Source: Rikenellaceae bacterium (lineage in GTDB: Bacteria; Bacteroidota; Bacteroidia; Bacteroidales; Rikenellaceae). Taken from it: a stretch of 7,098 bases of DNA. The position numbers and the translations under genes were made by a program. Under the pieces are notes generated by a model. The model ran no database searches, was not told the DNA's origin, and worked only from the letters and a program-made list of their open reading frames with translations. The stretch lies in assembly GCA_031286025.1 (NCBI GenBank), contig JAITVB010000208.1, forward strand, positions 1 to 7,098, given 5' to 3'. Of this stretch, positions 1 to 5,830 are shown piece after piece; positions within the stretch are counted from its first letter, which is position 1, and the number at the start of each line of letters is the position of its first letter.

Positions 1-477
1 CATCCTGAGCGTATGGCCGACCGTATCCTGGGGATGGGCGACATCGTTTCGCTCGTTGAGCGCGCTCAGGAACAATTCGACGAAGAAGAGGCCCGGCGCC
101 TGAAAAAGAAACTGGTCAAAGACCAGTTTGATTTCAATGATTTTCTGGCCCAGATCGCGCAGATCAAAAAAATGGGCAACCTGAAAGACCTGGCCTCGAT
201 GATCCCCGGCGTGGGCAAGGCGCTGAAAGACGTCGAGATCGGCGACGACACGTTTAAATATACCGAGGCGATCATCCATTCGATGACTCCGTTCGAACGG
301 GCCAATCCTCAGGTGATCAACGGTTCGCGCAAAGACCGTATCGCCAGGGGCAGCGGCCGCCCGATCCAGGATGTCAATCGTCTGCTGAAGCAATTCGAAG
401 ACACGCGCAAGATGATGAAAACCGTGGCCAATACGCCGATGGGAAGAATGGGCCACCCGATGAAACGCCGCAAATAA
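1..477 (+). CDS. ffh: Signal recognition particle protein Ffh (SRP54), C-terminal M domain; 5' truncated by window edge
   Basis: Ffh is the GTPase of the signal recognition particle. It binds 4.5S RNA and signal sequences of nascent membrane proteins and delivers them to FtsY and the Sec/YidC machinery. Only the last 158 codons are in the window; the NG GTPase domain lies upstream of base 1. The first residues (HPERMADRILGMGDIVSLVE) are the typical start of the M domain. A helical segment with FNDFLAQIAQIKKMGNL and the finger-loop-like MIPGVGKAL follow. The RNA-binding helix-turn-helix is seen as SRKDRIARGSGRPIQDVNRLLKQF at about window residues 110-130, and the tail is rich in Met and basic residues and ends MKRRK. 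The frame is open from base 1 to TAA at 475-477, so the coding sequence simply runs in from the left. folD starts 15 nt downstream, which suggests co-transcription. Nothing is odd in the visible part. Confidence 0.97.
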   Translation, partial: HPERMADRILGMGDIVSLVERAQEQFDEEEARRLKKKLVKDQFDFNDFLAQIAQIKKMGNLKDLASMIPGVGKALKDVEIGDDTFKYTEAIIHSMTPFERANPQVINGSRKDRIARGSGRPIQDVNRLLKQFEDTRKMMKTVANTPMGRMGHPMKRRK

Positions 478-492
478 TCAAACAGACGCGAT

Positions 493-1368
493 ATGAACCT
501 GATCAACGGCAAGGAAGTGGCCGACAGCCTGAAAGCTGTGATTGCGGCCCAGGTAAACGAAATGACGGCCGCGGGCTGCCGCGCCCCGCACCTGGTGGCG
601 ATCCTCGTGGGCGACGACGGCGCGAGCCAAACCTATGTGGGCCATAAGGAAAGGATGTGCACCGAGGTGGGTTTCCGTTCGACGGTCCTGCGCTTTGAAG
701 AGTCGGTCACTCAGGATTTTTTGTTGGGCGAAATCGAAAAATTGAATAACGACGCGGAGGTCGACGGTTTCATCGTGCAATTGCCTTTGCCCGGGCATAT
801 TTCCGAGCAACGGGTGATCGAGGCGATCGATCCGCGCAAGGATGTCGACGGGTTCCATCCGGTCAACACCGGGCGTATGATCAGTGGTTTGCCTTCTTAC
901 TTGCCCGCTACGCCCGACGGCATCCTTGAGTTGCTGAAATACTATAAGATCGAGACGGTCGGAAAAAACTGTGTGGTAATCGGCCGAAGCAATATCGTGG
1001 GACGCCCGATTGCCAACCTGCTCTCGCAGAAAGGTCGGGACTGCACGGTGACGGTTTGCCACAGCCGTACGCACAACCTGTCGCAGACGGTGGCCCAGGC
1101 CGACATCGTGATCGCCGCGATCGGCATCGCCGAGTTTGTGACGGCCGATATGGTGAAGCCCGGGGCGGTGGTGGTCGATGTGGGGATTACGCGTGTGCCG
1201 AGCGAGAAGACGAAGTCGGGTTGGAAACTGTTGGGCGACGTGAAGTTTGACGAGGTGGCGCCGAAGTGCAGCTATATCACGCCGGTTCCGGGCGGGGTGG
1301 GGCCGATGACGATTATTTCGCTGATGAAGAATACGTTGAAGGCGGCCAAAAGGGAAATTTACAAATAG
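493..1368 (+). CDS. folD: Bifunctional 5,10-methylenetetrahydrofolate dehydrogenase / methenyltetrahydrofolate cyclohydrolase FolD
   Basis: Cytosolic enzyme that oxidises 5,10-methylene-THF to 5,10-methenyl-THF with NAD(P)+ and hydrolyses it to 10-formyl-THF, supplying formyl groups for purines and fMet-tRNA. It has 291 residues, a normal FolD length. The catalytic YxxxK is Y48-K52 in SQTYVGHK. The substrate-site signatures are [12 protein letters not shown] (91-102) and [12 protein letters not shown] (116-127). The Rossmann nucleotide-binding segment is [12 protein letters not shown] (161-172), and the C-terminal family signature [11 protein letters not shown] is at 264-274. The ATPDG segment at 139-143 has Ala where many FolDs have Cys (PCTP); from memory this is common in Bacteroidota and not a defect. 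The start [10 protein letters not shown] is the standard FolD N terminus. The 15-nt gap after ffh suggests an ffh-folD operon; no strong Shine-Dalgarno is visible, as is usual in this phylum. Confidence 0.98.
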   Translation: MNLINGKEVADSLKAVIAAQVNEMTAAGCRAPHLVAILVGDDGASQTYVGHKERMCTEVGFRSTVLRFEESVTQDFLLGEIEKLNNDAEVDGFIVQLPLPGHISEQRVIEAIDPRKDVDGFHPVNTGRMISGLPSYLPATPDGILELLKYYKIETVGKNCVVIGRSNIVGRPIANLLSQKGRDCTVTVCHSRTHNLSQTVAQADIVIAAIGIAEFVTADMVKPGAVVVDVGITRVPSEKTKSGWKLLGDVKFDEVAPKCSYITPVPGGVGPMTIISLMKNTLKAAKREIYK

Positions 1369-1394
1369 TTCCGTCAAGGCAAGGCAAGTTTCGG

Positions 1395-1409
1395 GAAAGC
1401 ATGGCTTTC
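1395..1409 (+). terminator. Small hairpin just after folD, possible weak terminator
   Basis: GAAAGC (1395-1400) and GCTTTC (1404-1409) form a 6-bp stem with a 3-nt ATG loop, 26 nt after the folD stop. On the plus strand it is followed by CAAAAAAGG, not a T tract, so it does not meet the usual intrinsic-terminator pattern in the sense direction. It could be a weak terminator, a 3' stability hairpin, or chance. Confidence 0.2.
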
Positions 1410-1520
1410 TCAAAAAAGGTTTAACCGCGTTAGTCTGTCCGTCGCTTCACAGGTACGTCGGTCGTATAAAAAGCGGCACTACCTGCGGCATAGTCCAATG
1501 CGCGTGGTTACGCTCCCCGA

Positions 1521-1574
1521 AGATTTTTATGCCTGATCCGGCAAAGAAATGTGGTCTCCAATGCATAAAAATCT
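1521..1574. repeat. Perfect 12-bp inverted repeat with 30-nt spacer upstream of the deformylase gene
   Basis: AGATTTTTATGC (1521-1532) is exactly complementary to GCATAAAAATCT (1563-1574). As RNA this is a 12-bp stem with a 30-nt loop; as DNA it is a pair of AT-rich half-sites in GC-rich surroundings. A perfect 12-bp match of this kind is unlikely by chance in about 270 nt. No T tract follows on either strand, so it is not a textbook intrinsic terminator. The ATG at 1529 lies within the left arm, which argues against that ATG as a gene start. It ends 38 nt before ATG 1613 and 65 nt before ATG 1640, so a leader-RNA structure or an operator for the downstream genes is possible. The function is unknown. 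Confidence 0.6.
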
Positions 1575-1603
1575 CTTGCCGTGGGCCGATAAACACAGGT
1601 GAT

Positions 1604-1608
1604 AGGAG
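1604..1608 (+). promoter_or_regulatory. AGGAG, possible ribosome binding site for an alternative ATG at 1613
   Basis: AGGAG sits 4 nt before ATG 1613, which is in frame with the deformylase and would add nine residues (MASSQNIFP) before the MKKFLL signal peptide. Shine-Dalgarno sites are used weakly in Bacteroidota, and the spacing is short. MKKFLLILPILMTAC starting at 1640 is the more typical lipoprotein N terminus. The site leaves the start choice open but does not change the product's family. Confidence 0.25.
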
Positions 1609-1639
1609 CCAAATGGCTTCATCGCAAAATATCTTTCCG

Positions 1640-2236
1640 ATGAAAAAATTCCTCCTTATCCTTCCGATCTTGATGACCGCCTGCAATCCCTTTACTTCCG
1701 TCGAACGCGACCTGATCGGCACCGACCCCGGGGCGGGCAAGATGCGCCTGTGGACAGTCGGTAATCCGCAGGATTCCATGCTGTTGCGCCGAACGGCCAT
1801 CTTGTTGGCCCGGGGCGAGATGAATTCAAACTATTTCGATGTGTTGATCGCCAGGATGCTCGCCACGGTGCAAGACCCGACCAACCCCGGCGTAGGGATC
1901 GCTGCTCCGCAGGTGGGTGTTTCGAAGCAGTTGGTCTGTGTGCAACGCTTTGACAAGGAGAACGAACCGTTCGAGTTTTATATCAACCCCCGGATCGAAT
2001 CCTATTCCGAGGAAACGGCCATCGGCTCCGAGGGCTGCCTCTCGGTTCCCGGCAAGCGGGGCGGGGTGAAACGCTCGACCCGAATCGTGGTGACCCACAC
2101 CGACCGTGAAACATTTTCAGAACGGAGCGACACGGTCGAAGGTTTTACGGCCGTGATTTTTCAACATGAGATCGATCACCTCGCCGGCCGCCTCTACACC
2201 GATCTGGCCGATGTCGTGGAAGACGATGCCGATTAA
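1640..2236 (+). CDS. def: Peptide deformylase with lipoprotein signal peptide (exported PDF homologue)
   Basis: Peptide deformylases are metal hydrolases that remove the formyl group from N-terminal fMet, normally in the cytosol at the ribosome. All three family motifs are present: GVGIAAPQVG (residues 84-93), EGCLS (131-135, metal ligand Cys133) and HEIDH (176-180, two His ligands and the catalytic Glu). At 198 residues it is slightly long because of the N terminus. That N terminus, MKKFLLILPILMTAC, has a basic n-region, a hydrophobic core and a lipobox-like LMTAC with Cys15; Met at -3 is less usual than Leu but tolerated. After Cys15 comes NPFTS, without the acidic run linked to surface export in Bacteroidota, so a periplasm-facing lipoprotein is the likeliest placement (inference). 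ATG 1640 is chosen because it starts a canonical signal peptide; 1613 is an alternative. The dipeptidase lipoprotein follows 34 nt later. The fold assignment is firm; the export and the substrate are inferred. Confidence 0.9.
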   Translation: MKKFLLILPILMTACNPFTSVERDLIGTDPGAGKMRLWTVGNPQDSMLLRRTAILLARGEMNSNYFDVLIARMLATVQDPTNPGVGIAAPQVGVSKQLVCVQRFDKENEPFEFYINPRIESYSEETAIGSEGCLSVPGKRGGVKRSTRIVVTHTDRETFSERSDTVEGFTAVIFQHEIDHLAGRLYTDLADVVEDDAD

Positions 2237-2270
2237 CGTAGAGCAAGCCGAATAACACTCGTCTCCGGCG

Positions 2271-3035
2271 ATGAAAAAACTGTGGATTGTACTCCTGACC
2301 CTGCTGCTCGCCTCATGCGGCGGCAACCCGTCGCCAAAGTCGACCGGTGTTGCCGACACGCTTTTTGCGGAGGGGTTACCGGTTGCTGTAACCGTCATAC
2401 CCGCCGAAACCTCCCGTCCCGACACCCCGACCGAAGCCCGCCTGCGGGCAATGGGCTTGGTCGATATCGCAGAACTCGACCCGTCGATCGACATTTGTAT
2501 GGTTTATGCCACCCCCGATAATTTTATGGGCCGTGTTCTCTATGACGATCTCCATAAGGCATTTATGTTACCCGCGACGGCCGAAAAACTGATGGCCGCC
2601 CAACGTATGCTCCGGAAACTCCACCCCGAATATTCGATCCGCCTCTATGACGCTGCCCGCCCGATGTCGGTCCAACAGCAAATGTGGAACCTGGTCAAAG
2701 GTACCGACAAACGCGATTTCGTCAGCAACCCTGCCCGAGGCGGCGGCCTGCACAACTACGGCGCGGCGGTCGATGTGACGATCATCGATCCTGCGACCAA
2801 GTTGTTGATCCTCGATATGGGCAGCCCTTATGACTATTTTGGCGATGAAGCCCGCGTCAGCCTTGAGGCCCAACTCCTGCGCCAGGGCAGAATCACGCAG
2901 GTGCAACTCGATAATCGACTGTTGCTGAGAAAGGTAATGACCGAATCCGGTTTCCGGGTACTTCCTGCCGAATGGTGGCATTTTAATCTGCTCACCCGCG
3001 AAGAAGCCCGTCGCACCCTGCCCCTGATCGAATAA
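2271..3035 (+). CDS. M15-family D-alanyl-D-alanine dipeptidase (VanX/DdpX-like), lipoprotein
   Basis: Predicted zinc dipeptidase that cleaves D-Ala-D-Ala, the terminal dipeptide of peptidoglycan stems. It has 254 residues. MKKLWIVLLTLLLASC is a clear type II signal peptide with lipobox LASC and lipidated Cys16, followed by a low-complexity linker to about residue 55. The VanX-class core follows: DICMVYATPDNFMG (74-87), AARP with the substrate-binding Arg130, and the zinc motif HNYGAAVD (His161 and Asp168). EWWHFNL (234-240) supplies the catalytic Glu234 and zinc ligand His237. All catalytic positions known in VanX are present, so it should be active. VanX itself is cytoplasmic; a lipoprotein form more likely acts on peptidoglycan fragments in the periplasm, for nutrient recovery or turnover (inference). 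The mature start CGGNPS lacks an acidic surface-export signal. It is probably co-transcribed with the deformylase. There is no vanH/vanA-like neighbour, so no evidence for glycopeptide resistance. Confidence 0.92.
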   Translation: MKKLWIVLLTLLLASCGGNPSPKSTGVADTLFAEGLPVAVTVIPAETSRPDTPTEARLRAMGLVDIAELDPSIDICMVYATPDNFMGRVLYDDLHKAFMLPATAEKLMAAQRMLRKLHPEYSIRLYDAARPMSVQQQMWNLVKGTDKRDFVSNPARGGGLHNYGAAVDVTIIDPATKLLILDMGSPYDYFGDEARVSLEAQLLRQGRITQVQLDNRLLLRKVMTESGFRVLPAEWWHFNLLTREEARRTLPLIE

Positions 3036-3038
3036 CAG

Positions 3039-3062
3039 AAAAACCGGTTAGTTGTTCAACCG
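3039..3062 (-). terminator. Possible intrinsic terminator overlapping the mutS2 stop codon
   Basis: Read on the minus strand, CGGTT and AACCG (3062-3058 and 3049-3045) form a 5-bp stem with an 8-nt loop, followed by G and TTTTT (3044-3039). The mutS2 TAA (3050-3048) lies partly in the loop and partly in the second arm. The stem is short, so the call is tentative, but the position in the 12-nt convergent gap fits termination of mutS2 transcription. Confidence 0.35.
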
Positions 3063-4124
3063 TACCACCGTGATCCCGGCTCCCCCGAGATCGACATGTT
3101 CGTCGGCCGCTTCCGCGACTTCTGGTACCGTCCTTAAATATTTCCGGATCTCTTCTTTTAGAGCGCCGGTACCTTTGCCGTGGAGGATGCGTACTTCGGG
3201 AATGCCCAACATGACGGTTTCGTCGATGTAGTCGCGCACGATATCCAAGGCATCGGCGGCACGCTCGCCGCGCAGGTCGATCTGCCGGCGGAAGTCGAGG
3301 CGGCGTTTCGATGTGTCGTAATTGGTGAGGATGGCGTTTTGCGAACGGTGTTCCTTGACGCGTTGGCGGTATTCGTTGTTCGAGATCACTTCGAGGCGCT
3401 TCGGGTCGATCGTCGTGCGGATCTGGCCGAAAGCGATGACGGCCTTGTTGCCGGAGATCTCCGTCACTTCGCCGACAGCCGATTGTCCCTCGATGCGCAC
3501 CTTGTCGCCCACGGCCAACTCCTGGTTGGATTTGGAGGGCGTTTCCCCGGCCGGTTTTCCGGCGACCGGTTCACCCCGTCGTTCCTTGCGTTCGGCACGG
3601 CGCTCTTCGCGTTGGCGCAACTGCTCCATCTTGCGGTCGAGTTTTTCGCTTTCGGCCCGCTGCTCACCGAACAGTTTTTCCTTGAACGTTTCGAGTTCGG
3701 CACGGGCGGCACGGGTCTTTTCCTTTTCGGCCTGCGACTCGCGGATTTCACGGATGGTGTTTTCGACACGCTTGTTGGCTTCTTCGACTAAGCGACAGGC
3801 CTCGTCTTTCGCTTCGCGGATCAGTTTGTTATGCTGCCCGCGCAATTCGGAAAGCTCCTTTTCGTAACGCTCGGCCAACTCGTCGGTACGTTTCTCGGCC
3901 AGACGGATACGGTCGCGTTTGCCCTCCCAGTAGCGTTTGTCACGGGCGATTTCACGCAGTTGGCGTTCGAGATTGATCTGCTCGCCGCCCACCTTGTCGG
4001 CAGCCGATTGCAGAATTTCCTCGGGCAACCCGATCTTGCGGGCGATCTCCATGGCGAACGAACTGCCCGGCTTGCCCATCTCAAGACGGAACAACGGACG
4101 GATCTGCTGCACGTCGAAAGCCAT
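3048..4124 (-). CDS. mutS2: MutS2 C-terminal fragment (end of ATPase domain, coiled coil, KOW-like segment, Smr domain)
   Basis: This is the second open segment of the interrupted mutS2, 358 residues counted from the first ATG after the premature stop (17 codons downstream, same frame). It begins MAFDVQQIRPLFRLEMGKPGSSFAMEIARKIGL, the conserved end of the MutS2 ATPase domain. An Arg/Lys/Glu-rich coiled coil follows at about residues 50-185, then a KOW-like strand-rich part at 203-247. The Smr domain is at about 280-358 with IDLRG and HGKGTG. If translated alone by re-initiation it would be a coiled-coil Smr protein without an ATPase. No ribosome binding site is evident before the ATG, so independent expression is unproven. 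Confidence 0.6.
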   Translation of the reverse strand: MAFDVQQIRPLFRLEMGKPGSSFAMEIARKIGLPEEILQSAADKVGGEQINLERQLREIARDKRYWEGKRDRIRLAEKRTDELAERYEKELSELRGQHNKLIREAKDEACRLVEEANKRVENTIREIRESQAEKEKTRAARAELETFKEKLFGEQRAESEKLDRKMEQLRQREERRAERKERRGEPVAGKPAGETPSKSNQELAVGDKVRIEGQSAVGEVTEISGNKAVIAFGQIRTTIDPKRLEVISNNEYRQRVKEHRSQNAILTNYDTSKRRLDFRRQIDLRGERAADALDIVRDYIDETVMLGIPEVRILHGKGTGALKEEIRKYLRTVPEVAEAADEHVDLGGAGITVVRLNN

Positions 4125-4175
4125 TGCCCCGTTTTGTATACCTTCAGCCCCCGCCGCATAATATTTCAGGTTGGA

Positions 4176-5552
4176 TTAGTGGGTCGTGATGACACCGAAA
4201 ACTCCCTTGGATTCAAACTGTTGCAACACCGCTTCGGCAATCGCACCCCCCATCGCGGGCTCGGTGCCGCTGCCGAATTCGTCGATCAGCACCAGGCTGT
4301 GGGCCGAAGCGCCGCGCAGCATCGTCTTCATATTCAGCAAATGCGAACTGTAAGTACTTAAGTCGTTGTCGATCGACTGCTCGTCGCCCATGTCCATAAA
4401 AATATCGTGGAAAATGCCCGTTTCCGAATTTTCCGAAGCCGGAATCAGCAAGCCGCATTGCAGCATATATTGTAGCAATCCGGTGGTTTTCAGGCACACC
4501 GATTTCCCTCCGGCATTGGGGCCGGAAATGATCAGCATATGCCTTTCGGGGGTGAGGGTCAGGTCGAGCGGCACCACCTTTTTCTGCTCCCTGGCCAACG
4601 TTTGCGCCAACAGCGGATGACGGGCGGCGTGGAGGGCGATCTGCGGCGTGGCGACGAGGATCGGTTTTACGCAATCGTTGGCCAACGCCCACCGCGCCTT
4701 GGCCCTCAGGAAGTCGATCTCGGCCAGGAATTCGCCGGCCGAAGCCAGTTCTTCGGCATGAGGCCGCAATTCGTCGGTAAAGCGCCCGAGGATTTTTACG
4801 ATCTCGCGCCGTTCGGCGTATTCCAACTCCTTGATTTCGTTGTTGATCTCGACGATTTCAAGCGGTTCGATATAAACCGTTTTGCCGGTGCCGGACTCAT
4901 CGTGTACGAAACCTTTCAGTTTTCGTTTATTGGCGGCGCCGACGGGGATCACGGCACGGCCGTTGCGGATCGAAACGGAGGCTTCCGCGTTGATATAGCC
5001 CGCCGATTGTCCCTCGCGCATAATCTGCTGCAATCGTTTTGAAATTTGGCCCTGTCGGTCGCGCATCGTGCGACGAATGTCCTGTAGTTCGGGTGAAGCG
5101 TTGTCGCGGATGTTGCCGTGGGGGTCGACGATGCCGTCGATCTGCCGCACGATCTGCGGAAAAGCCCGGATGCCGGCTAACAACTCGCACAGCCGGGGGT
5201 AAAGCCCGCTCTCCTCTCTGGCCCGGAAAAAGGCGATCAGTTCGCCCAATGCCACCAACCCGCGACGGACAATGACCAATTCTTCCTTTTCGAGAAACGC
5301 CCCGATCACCTCGTTTTTTTTCAGCAGGTAACCCAAGTCGACAAATCCTTCCTGTGGGAAACTGTTTTCCATCATCAGCAGGACACGCATCTCGTCGGTG
5401 CGGGCGATCTCCCGCTCAACGGCGGCATACGCGGTCATAAATCCGGCCTCCGCCGCCCGTTCCCTGGCCCGCTGCGTGATGCAGCCTGCCTCGATCTGGC
5501 GGCGGATGCGGTCGAAACCGATCTTTATCTCAAAATCCGAAGGATAAATCAT
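4176..5552 (-). CDS. mutS2: MutS2 N-terminal fragment (core, clamp, Walker A and B), ends at premature TAA
   Basis: This is the first open segment of the interrupted mutS2, 458 codons. It contains the core and clamp regions (for example AGYINAEASVSIRNGRAVIPVG) and both Walker motifs. It ends at TTH and lacks the rest of the ATPase domain, the dimer-contact region, the coiled coil and Smr. A truncated protein would probably be unable to form the normal MutS2 dimer (inference from the MutS family). The frame is open to an upstream ATG at 5612, but the extra 20 residues (MRGWLSTANN and so on) look like non-family sequence, whereas MIYPSDFEIKIGF is the family start; 5552 is therefore preferred. 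Confidence 0.75.
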   Translation of the reverse strand: MIYPSDFEIKIGFDRIRRQIEAGCITQRARERAAEAGFMTAYAAVEREIARTDEMRVLLMMENSFPQEGFVDLGYLLKKNEVIGAFLEKEELVIVRRGLVALGELIAFFRAREESGLYPRLCELLAGIRAFPQIVRQIDGIVDPHGNIRDNASPELQDIRRTMRDRQGQISKRLQQIMREGQSAGYINAEASVSIRNGRAVIPVGAANKRKLKGFVHDESGTGKTVYIEPLEIVEINNEIKELEYAERREIVKILGRFTDELRPHAEELASAGEFLAEIDFLRAKARWALANDCVKPILVATPQIALHAARHPLLAQTLAREQKKVVPLDLTLTPERHMLIISGPNAGGKSVCLKTTGLLQYMLQCGLLIPASENSETGIFHDIFMDMGDEQSIDNDLSTYSSHLLNMKTMLRGASAHSLVLIDEFGSGTEPAMGGAIAEAVLQQFESKGVFGVITTH

Positions 5553-5749
5553 AACCAAAGCAATTCGTTGCGGCGCGTCAGCATTGTTCGCGGTCGAAAG
5601 CCATCCGCGCATCCAAGCAAAAAGTGTGAAGAAAAATATGTGGAAAAGCGTCGTGTAGTTTCCTGTTTAAGCCTTGTAGGGCCGAGTTGTCGACAGGGCA
5701 GCTTTTCGGAATATTTTTTGGCTTTTAGCTTGAGCGTTTGATTTCTCGC

Positions 5750-5774
5750 CTGCTTTTTCCTAAAGAAAAAGCAG
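5750..5774 (-). terminator. Perfect 10-bp hairpin between leuS and mutS2, probable terminator or 3' hairpin
   Basis: CTGCTTTTTC (5750-5759) and GAAAAAGCAG (5765-5774) form a perfect 10-bp stem with a 5-nt loop. It begins 56 nt past the leuS stop. The T run lies inside the stem rather than after it, so it is not a textbook intrinsic terminator. Together with the GC-rich hairpin just before it, it probably marks the end of the leuS transcript. Being symmetrical, it could act on either strand. Confidence 0.45.
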
Positions 5775-5780
5775 AGTGGC

Positions 5781-5821
5781 GCCTCCCGGTACACGGAGAT
5801 ATCGACCTTGCCCGGGAGGGC
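5781..5821 (-). repeat. GC-rich inverted repeat (8 bp, 22-nt loop) after the leuS stop
   Basis: CCTCCCGG (5782-5789) is complementary to CCGGGAGG (5812-5819); with one bulged base (G5820), G5781 can also pair with C5821. It lies within 10-50 nt downstream of the leuS stop. On the minus strand its stem is followed, after about ten bases, by CTGCTTTTTCTTT. It could therefore act as a leuS terminator with that U-rich stretch as the release site, as an alternative to the adjacent AT-rich hairpin. Confidence 0.45.
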
Positions 5822-5830
5822 TGCAAAAAA

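Larger units (their letters stand above)
1369..1639. other. Intergenic region between folD and the lipoprotein deformylase
   Basis: About 270 nt with no convincing gene on either strand. Open frames entering it from either side (a plus-strand extension to an ATG at 1529 and a minus-strand frame) have no family character. It holds a small 6-bp hairpin at 1395-1409, a perfect 12-bp inverted repeat at 1521-1574 and an AGGAG at 1604-1608. I found no good match to the Bacteroidota promoter pair (TTTG near -33 with TAnnTTTG near -7), no tRNA, and no riboswitch class I can name. It presumably contains the 3' end of the ffh-folD transcript and the promoter and leader of the next unit. Confidence 0.6.
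3048..5552 (-). pseudogene. mutS2: mutS2 (MutS2/RqcU-type ATPase with Smr domain) interrupted by a single in-frame TAA
   Basis: MutS2 proteins are MutS-related ATPases with a C-terminal Smr domain, implicated in suppressing recombination and, in Bacillus, in rescuing collided ribosomes. The reading frame is 834 codons, a normal MutS2 length, from the conserved start MIYPSDFEIKIGFD to RLNN. Domains in order: core and clamp region (1-330), Walker A GPNAGGKS (344-351), Walker B LVLIDEFGSGTEP (420-432), then TTH (456-458). Next comes TAA at bases 4178-4176 (codon 459), then SNLKYYAAGAEG. MutS2 normally reads TTHYSxLK here, so the stop replaces a Tyr codon by one base change. Past the stop the frame continues unbroken: rest of the ATPase domain, a long Lys/Glu-rich coiled coil, a KOW-like segment (VGDKVRIEGQSAVGEV), and Smr with IDLRG (758-762) and HGKGTG (791-796). 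There is no other lesion, so the mutation is very recent, a sequence error, or tolerated by read-through or re-initiation. Confidence 0.9.
5553..5830. other. Intergenic region between leuS and mutS2
   Basis: About 278 nt with no convincing gene. An open minus-strand frame overlapping it (MYREAPLCFFF and so on) has no family features and overlaps the mutS2 start. The leuS-proximal third carries two hairpins (5781-5821 and 5750-5774). The mutS2-proximal part is AT-rich and probably carries the mutS2 promoter. The best -7 candidate is TATTTTTC on the minus strand (5638-5631), 7 of 8 to TAnnTTTG, but no TTTG lies at the expected -33 distance. Confidence 0.55.

Noticed and set aside
634..925. FolD ATPDG segment lacking the Cys of PCTP as a possible loss of function
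   Set aside because: YxxxK and the other active-site motifs are intact, and Ala at this position is, as far as I recall, usual in Bacteroidota FolD.
478..1413. 311-codon open frame on the minus strand opposite folD
   Set aside because: Low-quality composition rich in His and Arg, no family motifs, and fully antisense to a certain folD; a shadow frame caused by GC-rich codon usage.
1494..1564. 8-bp direct repeat TCCAATGC at 1494-1501 and 1557-1564
   Set aside because: A repeat of this length is expected about once by chance in a gap of this size.
1630..1637. TATCTTTC, 7 of 8 match to the Bacteroidota -7 motif TAnnTTTG
   Set aside because: It ends 2 nt before ATG 1640 and inside the frame from ATG 1613, so transcription from it would start within the coding sequence; no matching -33 TTTG was seen.
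1529..1639. N-terminal extension of the deformylase to an ATG at 1529
   Set aside because: The ATG lies inside an arm of the 12-bp inverted repeat, the 37 extra residues have no family character, and they would bury the lipoprotein signal peptide.
2271..3035. Glycopeptide (vancomycin) resistance gene vanX
   Set aside because: The catalytic motifs match the VanX class, but the protein is a lipoprotein and no vanH, vanA-type ligase or vanRS genes are adjacent, so a resistance role is not supported.
3180..4361. Plus-strand open frames of about 175-205 codons opposite mutS2
   Set aside because: They mirror MutS2 codons, have Phe/Leu/Ala-rich nonsense composition and no start context; shadows.
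5631..5638. TATTTTTC on the minus strand as a -7 promoter element for mutS2
   Set aside because: It is well placed, but no TTTG occurs about 19-21 nt upstream and the region is AT-rich, so the match is weak evidence on its own.
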